A DNA stretch of 64,000 nt from Streptomyces sp. S465 (GTDB lineage: Bacteria; Actinomycetota; Actinomycetes; Streptomycetales; Streptomycetaceae), in the NCBI RefSeq assembly GCF_026898115.1, contig NZ_CP114036.1:8488001-8552000 (forward strand). The letters are read 5' to 3'. Under the pieces are notes generated by a model. The model saw only the letters and a program-made list of their open reading frames with translations, was not told the DNA's origin and did not search any database. Shown one piece after another: positions 35,407-43,545 of this stretch (position 1 is its first letter; each line of letters opens with the position of its first letter). A program made the position numbers and the translations under genes.

Positions 35407-36107
35407 CGCGCCGACTCCGCCCAGTACGCCCGGATGGTGTCGGTGCTGTTCTCCCACGCGGCGTGCAGCCCCCGCTGACCGCCGTCGATATGCGCCATGA
35501 TCTGCCGGGCCAGCTCCTCGGCGTCACCGTCGGCCAGCGCGCCGACCATCGCCGAGTGCTCGCACTGCACCCGCTCGTACGCCGAGGTGCCGTGCACATA
35601 GAACCGTGAGTACGGCTCCAGCCGGTGGTACATCTGCGCGATGATCTCGTACCGCATGGGCAGCCGGGCGAGCCGGTACATGTCGAGATGGAAGGCGAGA
35701 TTCGTCCGGGACCAGGAATCCGCGCCGACGTCCTGGACGCGGTCCATATGCGCGACCATCTTCTCGAATCTGCTGATGTCGCGTCGGGAAACCCGCTCGG
35801 TGACATGCTCGGCGAAACTCGGCTCGATCAGCCGCCGGAGATTGTAGATTTCATCGATCTCATCCAGGTCCAGCTGGGTCACAAAGGTGCCCTGACCGGG
35901 CTTGGTGACCAGCAGCCCCTCGCTGCTGAGGGTCCGGATGGCCTCACGGAGCGGAATGCGGCTCACACCGAAACGGTCCGCGAGTTCTTCCTGGATAAGA
36001 CGGTGGCCCGGCGGATAAACGCCGCTGACAATCAGCCTGCGCAGCTCATCGGTGAGCGTGCCGGCGCCCCCGGCACCGCCGTGCGGACCTCGATCATCTC
36101 GACTCAT
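35403..36107 (-). CDS. GntR family regulator (FadR/FCD subfamily)
   Basis: 234 residues from the ATG at 36107. An N-terminal winged helix (LRRLIVSGVYPPGHRLIQEE, RFGVSRIPLREAIRTLSSEG) is joined to an FCD effector domain (LRRLIEPSFAEHV, FHLDMYRLA, EHSAMVGALADGDAEEL). FCD regulators usually bind small carboxylates, so 5-oxoproline is a plausible ligand. It heads the pxpABC operon. There is no ribosome site; TATACA ends exactly 6 bases before the ATG, with TTGTCC 18 bases further, so the mRNA is probably leaderless. The -10 box is embedded in TGTATACA, a GntR-type palindrome, implying autoregulation. An in-frame TTG at 36143 is unlikely because it falls in the -35 box. Confidence 0.92.
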   Translation of the reverse strand: MSRDDRGPHGGAGGAGTLTDELRRLIVSGVYPPGHRLIQEELADRFGVSRIPLREAIRTLSSEGLLVTKPGQGTFVTQLDLDEIDEIYNLRRLIEPSFAEHVTERVSRRDISRFEKMVAHMDRVQDVGADSWSRTNLAFHLDMYRLARLPMRYEIIAQMYHRLEPYSRFYVHGTSAYERVQCEHSAMVGALADGDAEELARQIMAHIDGGQRGLHAAWENSTDTIRAYWAESAR

Positions 36108-36143
36108 ATACCGTGTATACAGTGCATCCACGGGAGGGGACAA
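36107..36143 (-). promoter_or_regulatory. Leaderless promoter and GntR operator for the pxp operon
   Basis: On the minus strand TTGTCC (36143-36138), an 18-base spacer and TATACA (36119-36114) are followed six bases later by the ATG. The perfect palindrome TGTATACA at 36114-36121 overlaps the -10 box. On the plus strand TATACCGTG and TATACAGTG form a tandem 9-base repeat (36107-36124). The site suits feedback by the FCD-type GntR it controls. Confidence 0.6.
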
Positions 36144-36209
36144 GGGATGTCGGCAGAGGAAACCGGAGATTTACCCGGACGAGACACGGGCCCTCGGCCG
36201 CCAGACGGC

Positions 36210-37001
36210 TCAGGGCGTCTGTCCGGCCTCCCGGTGGGTGACCCGGATCTTGGACTGACCGTGCGGCAGCTCCTCCCAGTCCGTCATGAACCGGGCCGAC
36301 AGCCCGTGCTTCTCCGCCAGGGCGATGAGCGTCTCGGTGCGGTAGTAGAAGTCCTCCCGCAGCACCTGGTGTTCCACGCCCTCGGTGCGGTCGAAGGTGA
36401 AGTCGAACCAGCCGCCCGGCGCCATGACGCGCCCGACATGGGCCAGGCACTCCTCGATGACCGGCAGCGGCGAGTGCGAGAAGACGCTGTGCGCGTGCAC
36501 CACGTCGAAGTGGGCGTCGGGCAGGAACCGCAGCGTCAGGTCGCGGACCGGGGTGAGGGTGGGGAGGCGGTTCTGGAGCCCCTGGCGCACCAGCGTGTCC
36601 TGCGCGGCCGCGAGGATCTCGGGCGAGATGTCGATGCCGTAGTAGTGACCCGGCTCCAGATGGCTGATGAACCGCCAGCCCGCGCGCAGATTGCCGCAGC
36701 CGATCTCCAGCATCCGGTGTTCCGGCCGCAGACCGTGGCCGAGGAGATAGTCGAACTGCATCGCGCCCAGCGCCAGCCACCGCTCATGGGTGCGGCTGCC
36801 GACCGCCGCCTCCGGGCTGGTGCGGGTGTCGGACCGCATCACCGCGCGGTAGTAGGAGACGTGGTCCGGGTAGCGGTAACGCAGCCAGGCGTCCCGGGTG
36901 GCACGGACCAGGTGGCGCGGTACGCGGTGCGGATGGCGCAGCGCGTAGGAGACACGGTGACCGAGGGCGGAGCGGTTGGCGGTGAGGTTCTTGGCGGGCA
37001 T
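36210..37001 (-). CDS. Class I SAM-dependent methyltransferase
   Basis: 263 residues. An N-terminal helical lead of about 90 residues (HRVSYALRHPHRVPRHLVRA) precedes a Rossmann methyltransferase: motif I MLEIGCGNLRAGWRF near 97-111, YGIDISPEIL for motif II, DVVHAHSVFSHSPLPVIEEC and MAPGGWFDFTFDRT. The lead resembles that of methyltransferases in surface polysaccharide or lipid gene sets, but no such genes are adjacent. The acceptor is unknown. It is convergent to nothing and divergent from the sensor kinase, with a long inverted repeat in the gap. No clear ribosome site is visible. Confidence 0.9.
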   Translation of the reverse strand: MPAKNLTANRSALGHRVSYALRHPHRVPRHLVRATRDAWLRYRYPDHVSYYRAVMRSDTRTSPEAAVGSRTHERWLALGAMQFDYLLGHGLRPEHRMLEIGCGNLRAGWRFISHLEPGHYYGIDISPEILAAAQDTLVRQGLQNRLPTLTPVRDLTLRFLPDAHFDVVHAHSVFSHSPLPVIEECLAHVGRVMAPGGWFDFTFDRTEGVEHQVLREDFYYRTETLIALAEKHGLSARFMTDWEELPHGQSKIRVTHREAGQTP

Positions 37002-37097
37002 GCGGACTCATTTCGTACTCGGGGTGCGGACGCGGCGGGCCTATGGGTTCCCGCATCGCTGATGTCGCTACCAGCCTCTGCGCCGTGGCGGTGGCGG

Positions 37098-37141
37098 GGA
37101 TCCCCGGACCGGCCCCGGTCCTGGCGCGGTCCGGGGGATCC
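37098..37141. repeat. Long inverted repeat between methyltransferase and kinase genes
   Basis: GGATCCCCGGACCG (37098-37111) and CGGTCCGGGGGATCC (37127-37141) pair over 14 bases with one bulged G and a 15-base loop. It lies in a divergent gap, so it is not a simple terminator for either neighbour; a regulatory or mRNA-leader structure is possible. Confidence 0.5.
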
Positions 37142-37223
37142 GCGTATCAACCGATCGGATGATGCGGCGCCCGGTCCGGCCCGTTAGGACTGAAGAGAAC
37201 CGGAGAGCAGGGGAGGGATCGGG

Positions 37224-38549
37224 GTGCGGTCGGCGGTCAGGGCGGTCGGAGCGGTCGGGGCGGTCGGACGGCCCGGATGGGCGCCGTGGTCGGCGTGGTC
37301 CGGACGGTCCGGGACCGACGGGCCGGACGACCCGGACGAGCGGTGGCTGACGGCGGTCCTGCACATCGCGTTCTTCCTGCTGCTGGGCTCCTCGCTGGTG
37401 CGCTATCTGATCCGGGACACCGGCGACGCGCCGAACCTCTGGGTCATCGCGCTCTTCGTGGCCTTCGGCGTGCTCTACCTGCCCGGCCGGTGGCCGGCGC
37501 CCGCGGCCGGCCCCGGCGGCCGGCCCTCCGGCCGGTACCTGGTCTGGCTGGCGGCGGTGCTGGCCGCATGGGTCGCGCTGCTGGTCCTCGCGCCGAGCGC
37601 GGCCTGGTGCGCCATGCCGCTGTTCTTCACCGGTCTGCACACCCTGCCCACCCGGTTCGCGGTACCCCTGGCCGCCGTGCTCACCGCGCTGGTCGTCGCC
37701 TCCAAACTGCGGTTCATGCACGACGGCTTCGACCCCAACGCGCTGATCGCGCCGCCCGCCATCGCCGCCGTGGCCGCCGCCGTCCTCATCCACCTGCGGC
37801 GCCAGTCGGCCCGGCAGCGGGTGCTGATCGACGACCTGGTCCGCACCCGCCGCGATCTGGCCGCGACCGAGCGGCGGGCGGGCATCCTGGCCGAGCGCCA
37901 GCGGCTGTCCTCGGAGATCCATGACACCCTCGCCCAGGGCCTGTCCAGCCAGCGGATGCTGTTGCAGGCCGCCGACCGCACCTGGGAGACGGACCCGCGG
38001 GCGGCCCGGGGCCATATGCGGGACGCGGCGGAGATCGTGTCCCGCAGCCTGGCCGAGGCCCGCCGGTTCGTCCAGGACCTCGCCCCGGCCGACCTCGCCG
38101 AGCGCTCCCTGGCCCAGGCGCTCGGCGCGCTCGCCGAGCGGGAGAGCGCCACGGGGCCGGCGGTGGACTTCCGGCTCGACGGCCCGCCCGGCCCGCTGCC
38201 CGAGCGGGTGGCGGCGGCGCTGCTGCGCATCGCCCAGGGCGCGCTGGCCAATGTGCGGGAGCACGCCGGGGCGAGCCGGGCCGCGCTCACCCTGACCTGC
38301 ATGGGCGACCAGATCTGTCTGGACATCGCCGACGACGGCCGTGGTTTCGACACCGACGCCGTCCCGGCCCCCGGAACGGACCGGTCGCGTGGACACGGGC
38401 TGCCGGCCATGCGGGCCCGGGTACGGCAGCTGGGCGGCACGCTCACCGTGGAATCCGCACCCGGGGAGGGGACGGTCGTCTCGGCCGCCATCCCCCTGGA
38501 GCCCCACCCCGCCCCCGTCCCCGACCGCCCCCTGGAGGCCACACCATGA
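37224..38549 (+). CDS. Sensor histidine kinase (NarL/DesK type, HisKA_3)
   Basis: 441 residues from a GTG with GGGAGGG 6 bases upstream. About five membrane helices lie between residues 45 and 190 with no large extracellular domain. The HisKA_3 dimerisation helix holds the phospho-His233 in SSEIHDTLAQGLSSQRM. The ATPase follows with IAQGALANVREHAGAS, DDGRGFD and GHGLPAMRARV. It is coupled by ATGA to the response regulator. The signal is unknown; intramembrane-sensing kinases of this layout often sense membrane or envelope stress, and the MscS channel is convergent downstream. Confidence 0.95.
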   Translation: MRSAVRAVGAVGAVGRPGWAPWSAWSGRSGTDGPDDPDERWLTAVLHIAFFLLLGSSLVRYLIRDTGDAPNLWVIALFVAFGVLYLPGRWPAPAAGPGGRPSGRYLVWLAAVLAAWVALLVLAPSAAWCAMPLFFTGLHTLPTRFAVPLAAVLTALVVASKLRFMHDGFDPNALIAPPAIAAVAAAVLIHLRRQSARQRVLIDDLVRTRRDLAATERRAGILAERQRLSSEIHDTLAQGLSSQRMLLQAADRTWETDPRAARGHMRDAAEIVSRSLAEARRFVQDLAPADLAERSLAQALGALAERESATGPAVDFRLDGPPGPLPERVAAALLRIAQGALANVREHAGASRAALTLTCMGDQICLDIADDGRGFDTDAVPAPGTDRSRGHGLPAMRARVRQLGGTLTVESAPGEGTVVSAAIPLEPHPAPVPDRPLEATP

Positions 38550-39202
38550 GCCGGACCCCCGCGGTCCCCTCCGCCCCCGCCGTACGGCTGCTGCTCTGCG
38601 ACGACCACGCCGTGGTGCGGGCAGGGCTGCGTGCGCTGCTGGCCAGCACCGAGGGCATCGAAGTGGTCGGCGAGGCGGGCAGCGGCGAGGAGGCCCTCGC
38701 CATGGCCGCCCGGCTCCGGCCCGATGTGGTGCTGATGGATCTCCAGCTCGGGGCGGGCATGGACGGGGTGACCGCCACCCGGCGGCTGGTCTCCGGCGAG
38801 CCGCCCGCGCCCCGCGTCCTGGTGCTCACCATGTTCGACACCGACGCCGACATCACCCGTGCCATCGAGGCCGGGGCCACCGGCTATCTGCTCAAGGCCG
38901 AGCGGCCCGAGGAGCTGTTCGCGGCGATCCGGAACGCCGCCTCCGGCCGTACCGCGCTGTCGGCCCCGGTCGCCGACCGGGTGCTGGCCCGGATGCGCAG
39001 CCCGCGGCCCGGACTGTCCGAGCGGGAGCGCGACATCCTCCGGCAGCTGGCCCGTGGCCTGGGCAACCGGGACATCGCGCGGGCGCTGTTCATCAGCGAG
39101 GCCACGGTCAAGACCCATCTGGGGCGGATCTACGGGAAATTGGGGGTCGAGACCAGGGCCGGGGCGGTGGCGGTGGCCACCGAGCGGCGGCTGCTGCCCT
39201 GA
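38546..39202 (+). CDS. NarL/LuxR-type response regulator
   Basis: 218 residues. The receiver domain has the acidic pocket Asp19/Asp20, phospho-acceptor Asp65 in LMDLQLG, the Thr of VLTMFDT and the Lys of GYLLKAE. The C-terminal LuxR helix-turn-helix (LSERERDILRQLARGLGNRD, ATVKTHLGRIYGKLGV) starts near 155. A four-base overlap with the kinase gene indicates a translationally coupled two-component system. The loop after the phospho-Asp (GAGMDGVTATRRL) is two residues longer than usual. Target genes are unknown. Confidence 0.95.
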   Translation: MSRTPAVPSAPAVRLLLCDDHAVVRAGLRALLASTEGIEVVGEAGSGEEALAMAARLRPDVVLMDLQLGAGMDGVTATRRLVSGEPPAPRVLVLTMFDTDADITRAIEAGATGYLLKAERPEELFAAIRNAASGRTALSAPVADRVLARMRSPRPGLSERERDILRQLARGLGNRDIARALFISEATVKTHLGRIYGKLGVETRAGAVAVATERRLLP

Positions 39203-39245
39203 GGCGTGTGAGGCTGCTGCGAGCCGCGTGAGGGCGGGAGGCGGG

Positions 39246-40307
39246 TCAGATCACCGGCCGGCCCGGCAGCGGCGGCCGGTCCTGGTCCGGCAGGACGAGC
39301 GTACGGGTGGGCAGCGGGATCTCGATGTCCTCGGCCCGGAACCGGCGGTGCAGCTCCTTCATGAACTCGTGCTTGATGAGGTACTGGTCGCTGAACTCCA
39401 GGGCCCGCAGAAACACCGAGAAGTCGATGCCGGACTCTCCGAAGGTGTGGAAGCGCACGCTCGCCTCGTGGTCGACGACCCCGCCCTCGACGGCGGACAT
39501 CACCTTCCCGGCCACCTCGATGGTCACCCGCTCGACGTGGTCCAGATCGCTTCCGTAGCCGACCCTGCCCTGCACCATGACCGACATCTGCTGCTCGGGC
39601 TGGTGAAAGTTGGTCATGATGGTGTTGCCGAGCTTGGCGTTCGGGATGATGACGAGGTTGTCCGACAGCTGTCGTACCGCCGTGTTGCGCCAGTTGATGT
39701 CGACCACGTACCCCTCCTCCCCGCTGCTGAGCCGGATGTAGTGGCCGGGCTGCACCGTCTTGGAGGCGAGGATGTGCACGCCCGCGAAGAGATTGGCCAG
39801 GGTGTCCTGGAGGGCCAGGGCGACCGCCAGACCGCCCACGCCCAGCGCGGTGAGCAGGGGCGCGATCGAGACGCCCAGCGTCTCCAGCAGGATCAGCACA
39901 CCCATCGCCAGCACGGCGATCCGTGTGATGTTGACGAAGATGGTGGCCGTTCCCGCCACCCCGGAGCGGGACAGCGCCAGCGAGCGCACCAGATCGGCCA
40001 CCACCCGCGCCGCCGTGACCGTGGTGACCAGGATCAGCACCGCCACCAGCACCTGATCGACGTCGTGTCCGACCGTGGGGGTCAGCGGCAGCGCGGCGGC
40101 CGCGGCGGCGACACCGGCGGCCATCGCCGCCCACGGCGCCAGTGAGCGCAGCGTGTCCACGATGATGTCGTCGCCGCTCCACCGGGTGGACCGGGCCCGT
40201 TCGCCCAGCCAGCGCAAGCCCAGGCGCAGCAGCACACCCGCCGCCGCGCCGCAGACCAGCGCCGCCCCGACGACGATGACGTCATGCACGGTGAGTGCCC
40301 GGTTCAT
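39246..40307 (-). CDS. MscS family mechanosensitive ion channel
   Basis: 353 residues. Four to five membrane helices precede the pore-lining helix and beta domain: LLTALGVGGLAVALALQDTL and ANLFAGVHILASKTVQPGHY are the classic TM3-beta junction. SGEEGYVVDINWRNTAVRQ and NLVIIPNAKLGNTIMTNF follow. It forms a homoheptameric channel that vents solutes on hypo-osmotic shock. The C-terminal tail is Pro-rich. A weak GGTGG precedes the ATG. It is convergent with the response regulator, 43 bases apart. Confidence 0.94.
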   Translation of the reverse strand: MNRALTVHDVIVVGAALVCGAAAGVLLRLGLRWLGERARSTRWSGDDIIVDTLRSLAPWAAMAAGVAAAAAALPLTPTVGHDVDQVLVAVLILVTTVTAARVVADLVRSLALSRSGVAGTATIFVNITRIAVLAMGVLILLETLGVSIAPLLTALGVGGLAVALALQDTLANLFAGVHILASKTVQPGHYIRLSSGEEGYVVDINWRNTAVRQLSDNLVIIPNAKLGNTIMTNFHQPEQQMSVMVQGRVGYGSDLDHVERVTIEVAGKVMSAVEGGVVDHEASVRFHTFGESGIDFSVFLRALEFSDQYLIKHEFMKELHRRFRAEDIEIPLPTRTLVLPDQDRPPLPGRPVI

Positions 40308-40602
40308 CGGCCACCGCCCGGTATGCCGGAAAGCGTGTCAGAACCGGCCGTGCGGACCGCCGTCGTCGGTGCGGCCTCCGGTCTGGAATTCCGTTGGGTC
40401 ACGTTGTTGTCACCTGCTCGTGCCTGGGTTGTACGGGCGGCACCGGGGCACATGTGTACGGCTCCGGCGCAAGGAGCCATCCTGCCGCATGCGGTGACGG
40501 CCCCACGACGGGATGCGCCGGCACCGCACGTAACCCGCCAGGGGGCGTGGCGGCGCGTCATCCGGGTTGACGCACATCCGTTTTATGGTGGAATCGGGCC
40601 GC

Positions 40603-41802
40603 ATGGACATGCGCCGTAACGACGTGGACCGGGGATGGCCGTTCCTCGTGGCCGCCTACGCCTTCGTGGTCACGATGTGCGGTACGACCCTGCCCACCCC
40701 GCTGTACTCCCTCTACCAGCGGCAGTTCGGCTTCTCGTCGCTCATGGTCACGGTGATCTTCGCCGTCTACGCGGTGGGGGTCATCGCCGCGCTGCTGCTG
40801 TTCGGCCATGTGTCCGACTTCATCGGGCGCCGGCCCGTCCTGCTGGCCGCGCTGGTGCTGTCGGGCCTGAGCGCGGTGTGCTTCCTCCTCGCCGGCGGGC
40901 TGCCCCAGCTGTTCACCGGCCGCGTCCTGTCAGGGCTGTCCGCGGGCCTGGCCACCGGCACCGGCACCGTGACGGTGATCGAGCTGGCGCCGCCGCGCCG
41001 GCGCCGTGCCGCCACCTTCGTCGCGACCGCCGCCAACCTGGGCGGCCTCGGCGTCGGCCCGCTGCTGGCGGGCGTGCCGGCGCAGTACGCCCCGGCGCCG
41101 CTGCGCCTGGTGTTCGTGGTGGACCTGGCGCTGGTGGCGGTGGCCGCCGCCGGGGTGCTCGCCCTCCCGGAGACCGTACGGAGACGGGGGCGCCCGCCGC
41201 TGCGGCCGCAGCGGATGCGGGTGCCCAAGGAGATGCGCTCGACGTTCGCCGCCGCGGCCATGGCGGGGTTCGCGGGCTTCGCCACGCTGGGCCTGTTCAC
41301 CTCGGTCTCGCCGACGTTCCTGAGCGAGGTGGAGGGGGAGCGCAATCTCGCGGTCGCCGGTGCCGTGGCGTTCTCCGTGTTCGCCGCCTCGATCGGCGGG
41401 CAGGCGCTGGGCCGGCGGCTGGGCCCGGACCGGTCGCTGCCCGGGGGATGCGCGGTGCTGGTGGCCGGTATGGCGACCATCGCCGCCTCGCTGGCCATCG
41501 CGTCGCTGGCGCTGCTGGTGCTGGGGGCCGTGGTCGCGGGGACGGGCCAGGGACTGTCGTTCCACGCGGCCGTACGGGTGGTGACCGAGCACAGCCCGGC
41601 CGACCGGCGCGCCGAGGTCACCTCCGCCCTGTTCGTCCTGATGTACCTGGCGCTCTCGATTCCGGTGATCGGCGTGGGGGCGCTGTCGGTCGCGGTCGGA
41701 CTGCGGTCCGCGGGGCTGATCTTCACCGGCTGTGTGGCCCTGTTGGCCGTGGCCACGCTGCTGCGGCTGCGGCTGCGCCCGGCCGGGTCGCCCGGCCGCT
41801 GA
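40603..41802 (+). CDS. MFS transporter
   Basis: About 399 residues with twelve helices. LPTPLYSLYQRQFGFSSLMV in helix 1/loop, FGHVSDFIGRRPVLLAALVL in loop 2-3 and RVLSGLSAGLATGTGTVTVIE in helix 4-5 place it in the drug/metabolite exporter branch. The start is uncertain: ATG codons at 40585, 40603 and 40609 and a TTG at 40567 are in frame, and none has a good ribosome site; 40603 leaves the normal short N terminus. The cargo is unknown. It is divergent from the MscS gene across a 295-base gap in which only a weak 6-base hairpin near 40464 is visible. Confidence 0.88.
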   Translation: MDMRRNDVDRGWPFLVAAYAFVVTMCGTTLPTPLYSLYQRQFGFSSLMVTVIFAVYAVGVIAALLLFGHVSDFIGRRPVLLAALVLSGLSAVCFLLAGGLPQLFTGRVLSGLSAGLATGTGTVTVIELAPPRRRRAATFVATAANLGGLGVGPLLAGVPAQYAPAPLRLVFVVDLALVAVAAAGVLALPETVRRRGRPPLRPQRMRVPKEMRSTFAAAAMAGFAGFATLGLFTSVSPTFLSEVEGERNLAVAGAVAFSVFAASIGGQALGRRLGPDRSLPGGCAVLVAGMATIAASLAIASLALLVLGAVVAGTGQGLSFHAAVRVVTEHSPADRRAEVTSALFVLMYLALSIPVIGVGALSVAVGLRSAGLIFTGCVALLAVATLLRLRLRPAGSPGR

Positions 41803-41902
41803 GGCGACGCCCGATCCCGTACAACCATCCACGATCCCCGCATGTCTCCCTAGGCAGACGCAAACAGCGCCTACACCCATGAAGAACCATTAAGGGGGAC
41901 AA

Positions 41903-42349
41903 ATGAATCTTTCTCGCCGTATGGCGGCCGCCGCGGTCCTCGCCACCGCCGTCGCGGGCACCGTGGCCCTCACGCCGCAGGCGTCGGCCGCCGCCACGGC
42001 CGCGTACAACGGGGTCTGCGGCAGCGGGTACAAGGTGGTGAACTCGGCGCCCATCGGCTCCAAGGGCACCGTCTTCCTCACCTACAACTCCGCCAAGGGC
42101 AAGAACTGCGTGGTCACCGTCCGGAACACCACGGGCAAGGCGGTTCCGATGTTCGCCTACCTGTATGTGCAGGGCGCCGACGAGTCGGCCGAGGACGGCG
42201 GCGCGTACACCTCGTACGCGGGGCCCGTGTACGGCGACGGGCGCGGCAAGTGCGTGGACTGGGCCGGGGGCATCGACAACCAGTCCACCTGGACCTACGG
42301 ATCGAACTGCGCGGCCCTGAAGGCGCACCGCGTGACCAAGGGCTGGTAA
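41903..42349 (+). CDS. Secreted spore-associated protein SapA-like
   Basis: 148 residues. A Sec signal peptide (MNLSRRMAAAAVLATAVAGT, cleavage after about QASA at 25-28) leads a small mature domain with three Cys, NGVCGSGYKVVNSAPIGSKG and KNCVVTVRNTTGKAVPMFAY, ending GKCVDWAGGIDNQSTWTYGS. This closely follows the Streptomyces spore-associated protein A family, a spore-surface protein whose exact role is unknown. AAGGGGG lies 6 bases before the ATG. A hairpin terminator follows the gene. The third Cys plus a fourth near the end (SNCAAL) could form two disulfides. Confidence 0.8.
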   Translation: MNLSRRMAAAAVLATAVAGTVALTPQASAAATAAYNGVCGSGYKVVNSAPIGSKGTVFLTYNSAKGKNCVVTVRNTTGKAVPMFAYLYVQGADESAEDGGAYTSYAGPVYGDGRGKCVDWAGGIDNQSTWTYGSNCAALKAHRVTKGW

Positions 42350-42364
42350 GACGGCGACGGGGGA

Positions 42365-42394
42365 GCGGCGGCCACCTCTCGGGGCGGCCGCCGC
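42365..42394 (+). terminator. Hairpin terminator after the SapA-like gene
   Basis: A perfect 9-base stem (GCGGCGGCC at 42365-42373, complement at 42386-42394) with a 12-base loop begins 15 bases past the stop. Confidence 0.6.
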
Positions 42395-42521
42395 GGTCGT
42401 GTCCGGTGGACTCCAGCGCTCGGTGGCTGACCCTCGGTGAGGTCGGTGGCGTGCGTGGACGACCACCGAGATGTCGTCGCCGTCGAACACCGTATCCCCG
42501 GGGCCCCGGTACGGTGGCCGC

Positions 42522-43358
42522 ATGCCCGGTGTCCGCGACTACCCCCATCGCCTCAAACGCCCGCTCCGCGATGTGCAGGCGCTGGTGTCGAGCGAGGGCG
42601 GAGTGCGGCCGTACGCCCTCGCCTCCGCCGACGTCGAACCCCTGCCGCACGACGCGGACCCCGCCGCCGTCTTCGTCAACGACGTACCGGACGCCGAACT
42701 GCCGCCCCGGTTCGGCGCGGCCTTCGGCGAGGGGGTGCTGGCGAAGCTGGCGGAGTGGTCATGGCGTGGCGTCCCCGCGTACGCGGTGCGGGTGCGGCTG
42801 CGCGACGCGCGCTGGCGTGAGGGGGAGTCCACCGAGGCGGGTTTCGCCTGGGCGGGGCGCCGGGCCGCCCTCGAACTGGACCGCTGCTTCCACGCGCGGG
42901 TCCGTCCTCGCCCCTACCTCCTCCACTGGCCCCCGCCGCGCACCACCGCCCACCGGGCGCCCGAGCACGACGTGCCCCTGGCCCGGCCGGTGGCGGCCCG
43001 CGGCACCTTCCGCGACATCCACGTCCGCATGGCGACCGTGGGCGGCTGCGGTGGGTACGCCGTGGCCACCGCCGACTTCGAACCGCCGGCCGCCGGCTCC
43101 GGGGTGCTCTTCGAGTTCGTCTCGGCGCTGGACGAGGACCGCCTTCCGCATGAGCTCGCCGACGCCTTCGAGCGCGGTGTCCACGAGACGCTGTGCGCGT
43201 TCGGGACGCGCCGGATGCCCACGGTCGCCTTCCGGGTCCGGCTCCGCGACGCGCGGTGGAGCGAGACCGACTCCGGCCCGACCACCTTCGCCCAGGCCGG
43301 CCGCAGGGCGGCCACGGAGGCGCTGCGCCGCCACGACGCGCTGGAAGCGGACCGATGA
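42522..43358 (+). CDS. Tandem EF-G domain IV-like protein without a GTPase
   Basis: 278 residues from the ATG at 42522 (an earlier in-frame GTG at 42471 is less likely). The protein is an internal duplication: residues about 29-122 and 178-271 each contain YA-A-ADVEP/ADFEP, an LP-A-G-V helix and the shared segment VRLRDARW (91-98 and 239-246) followed by an F-W/Q-AGRRAA helix. This order matches domain IV of EF-G and of TetM-type ribosome protection proteins, the part that reaches the decoding centre. There is no G domain or other EF-G domain. Its function is unknown; a ribosome-binding role is a guess from fold similarity. Confidence 0.75.
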   Translation: MPGVRDYPHRLKRPLRDVQALVSSEGGVRPYALASADVEPLPHDADPAAVFVNDVPDAELPPRFGAAFGEGVLAKLAEWSWRGVPAYAVRVRLRDARWREGESTEAGFAWAGRRAALELDRCFHARVRPRPYLLHWPPPRTTAHRAPEHDVPLARPVAARGTFRDIHVRMATVGGCGGYAVATADFEPPAAGSGVLFEFVSALDEDRLPHELADAFERGVHETLCAFGTRRMPTVAFRVRLRDARWSETDSGPTTFAQAGRRAATEALRRHDALEADR

Positions 43359-43545
43359 CGCCCCCGCACCCGGGGCCGCGGCCGCGCGCCGTCCCGCGCC
43401 GGGCGGACAGCGGAATTCGCGGAAGCCACCGACCCATCGGTATGTCGATGGTGCAATAGCGGGGCAGGTTTGGGTATCGCGCCCGGCCGTGGCCTCACGC
43501 CGGGGCGTCGGACCGCGCCGTGCCCGTCAAAGGTGGAGGAATGTC

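Noticed and set aside
40464..40483. GGCTCC/GGAGCC hairpin as a terminator
   Set aside because: Only six pairs, in a divergent gap, and not after any stop codon.
40567..40589. TTGACG with TATGGT as a promoter for the MFS gene
   Set aside because: The spacer would be only 11 bases, too short for a sigma70-type promoter.
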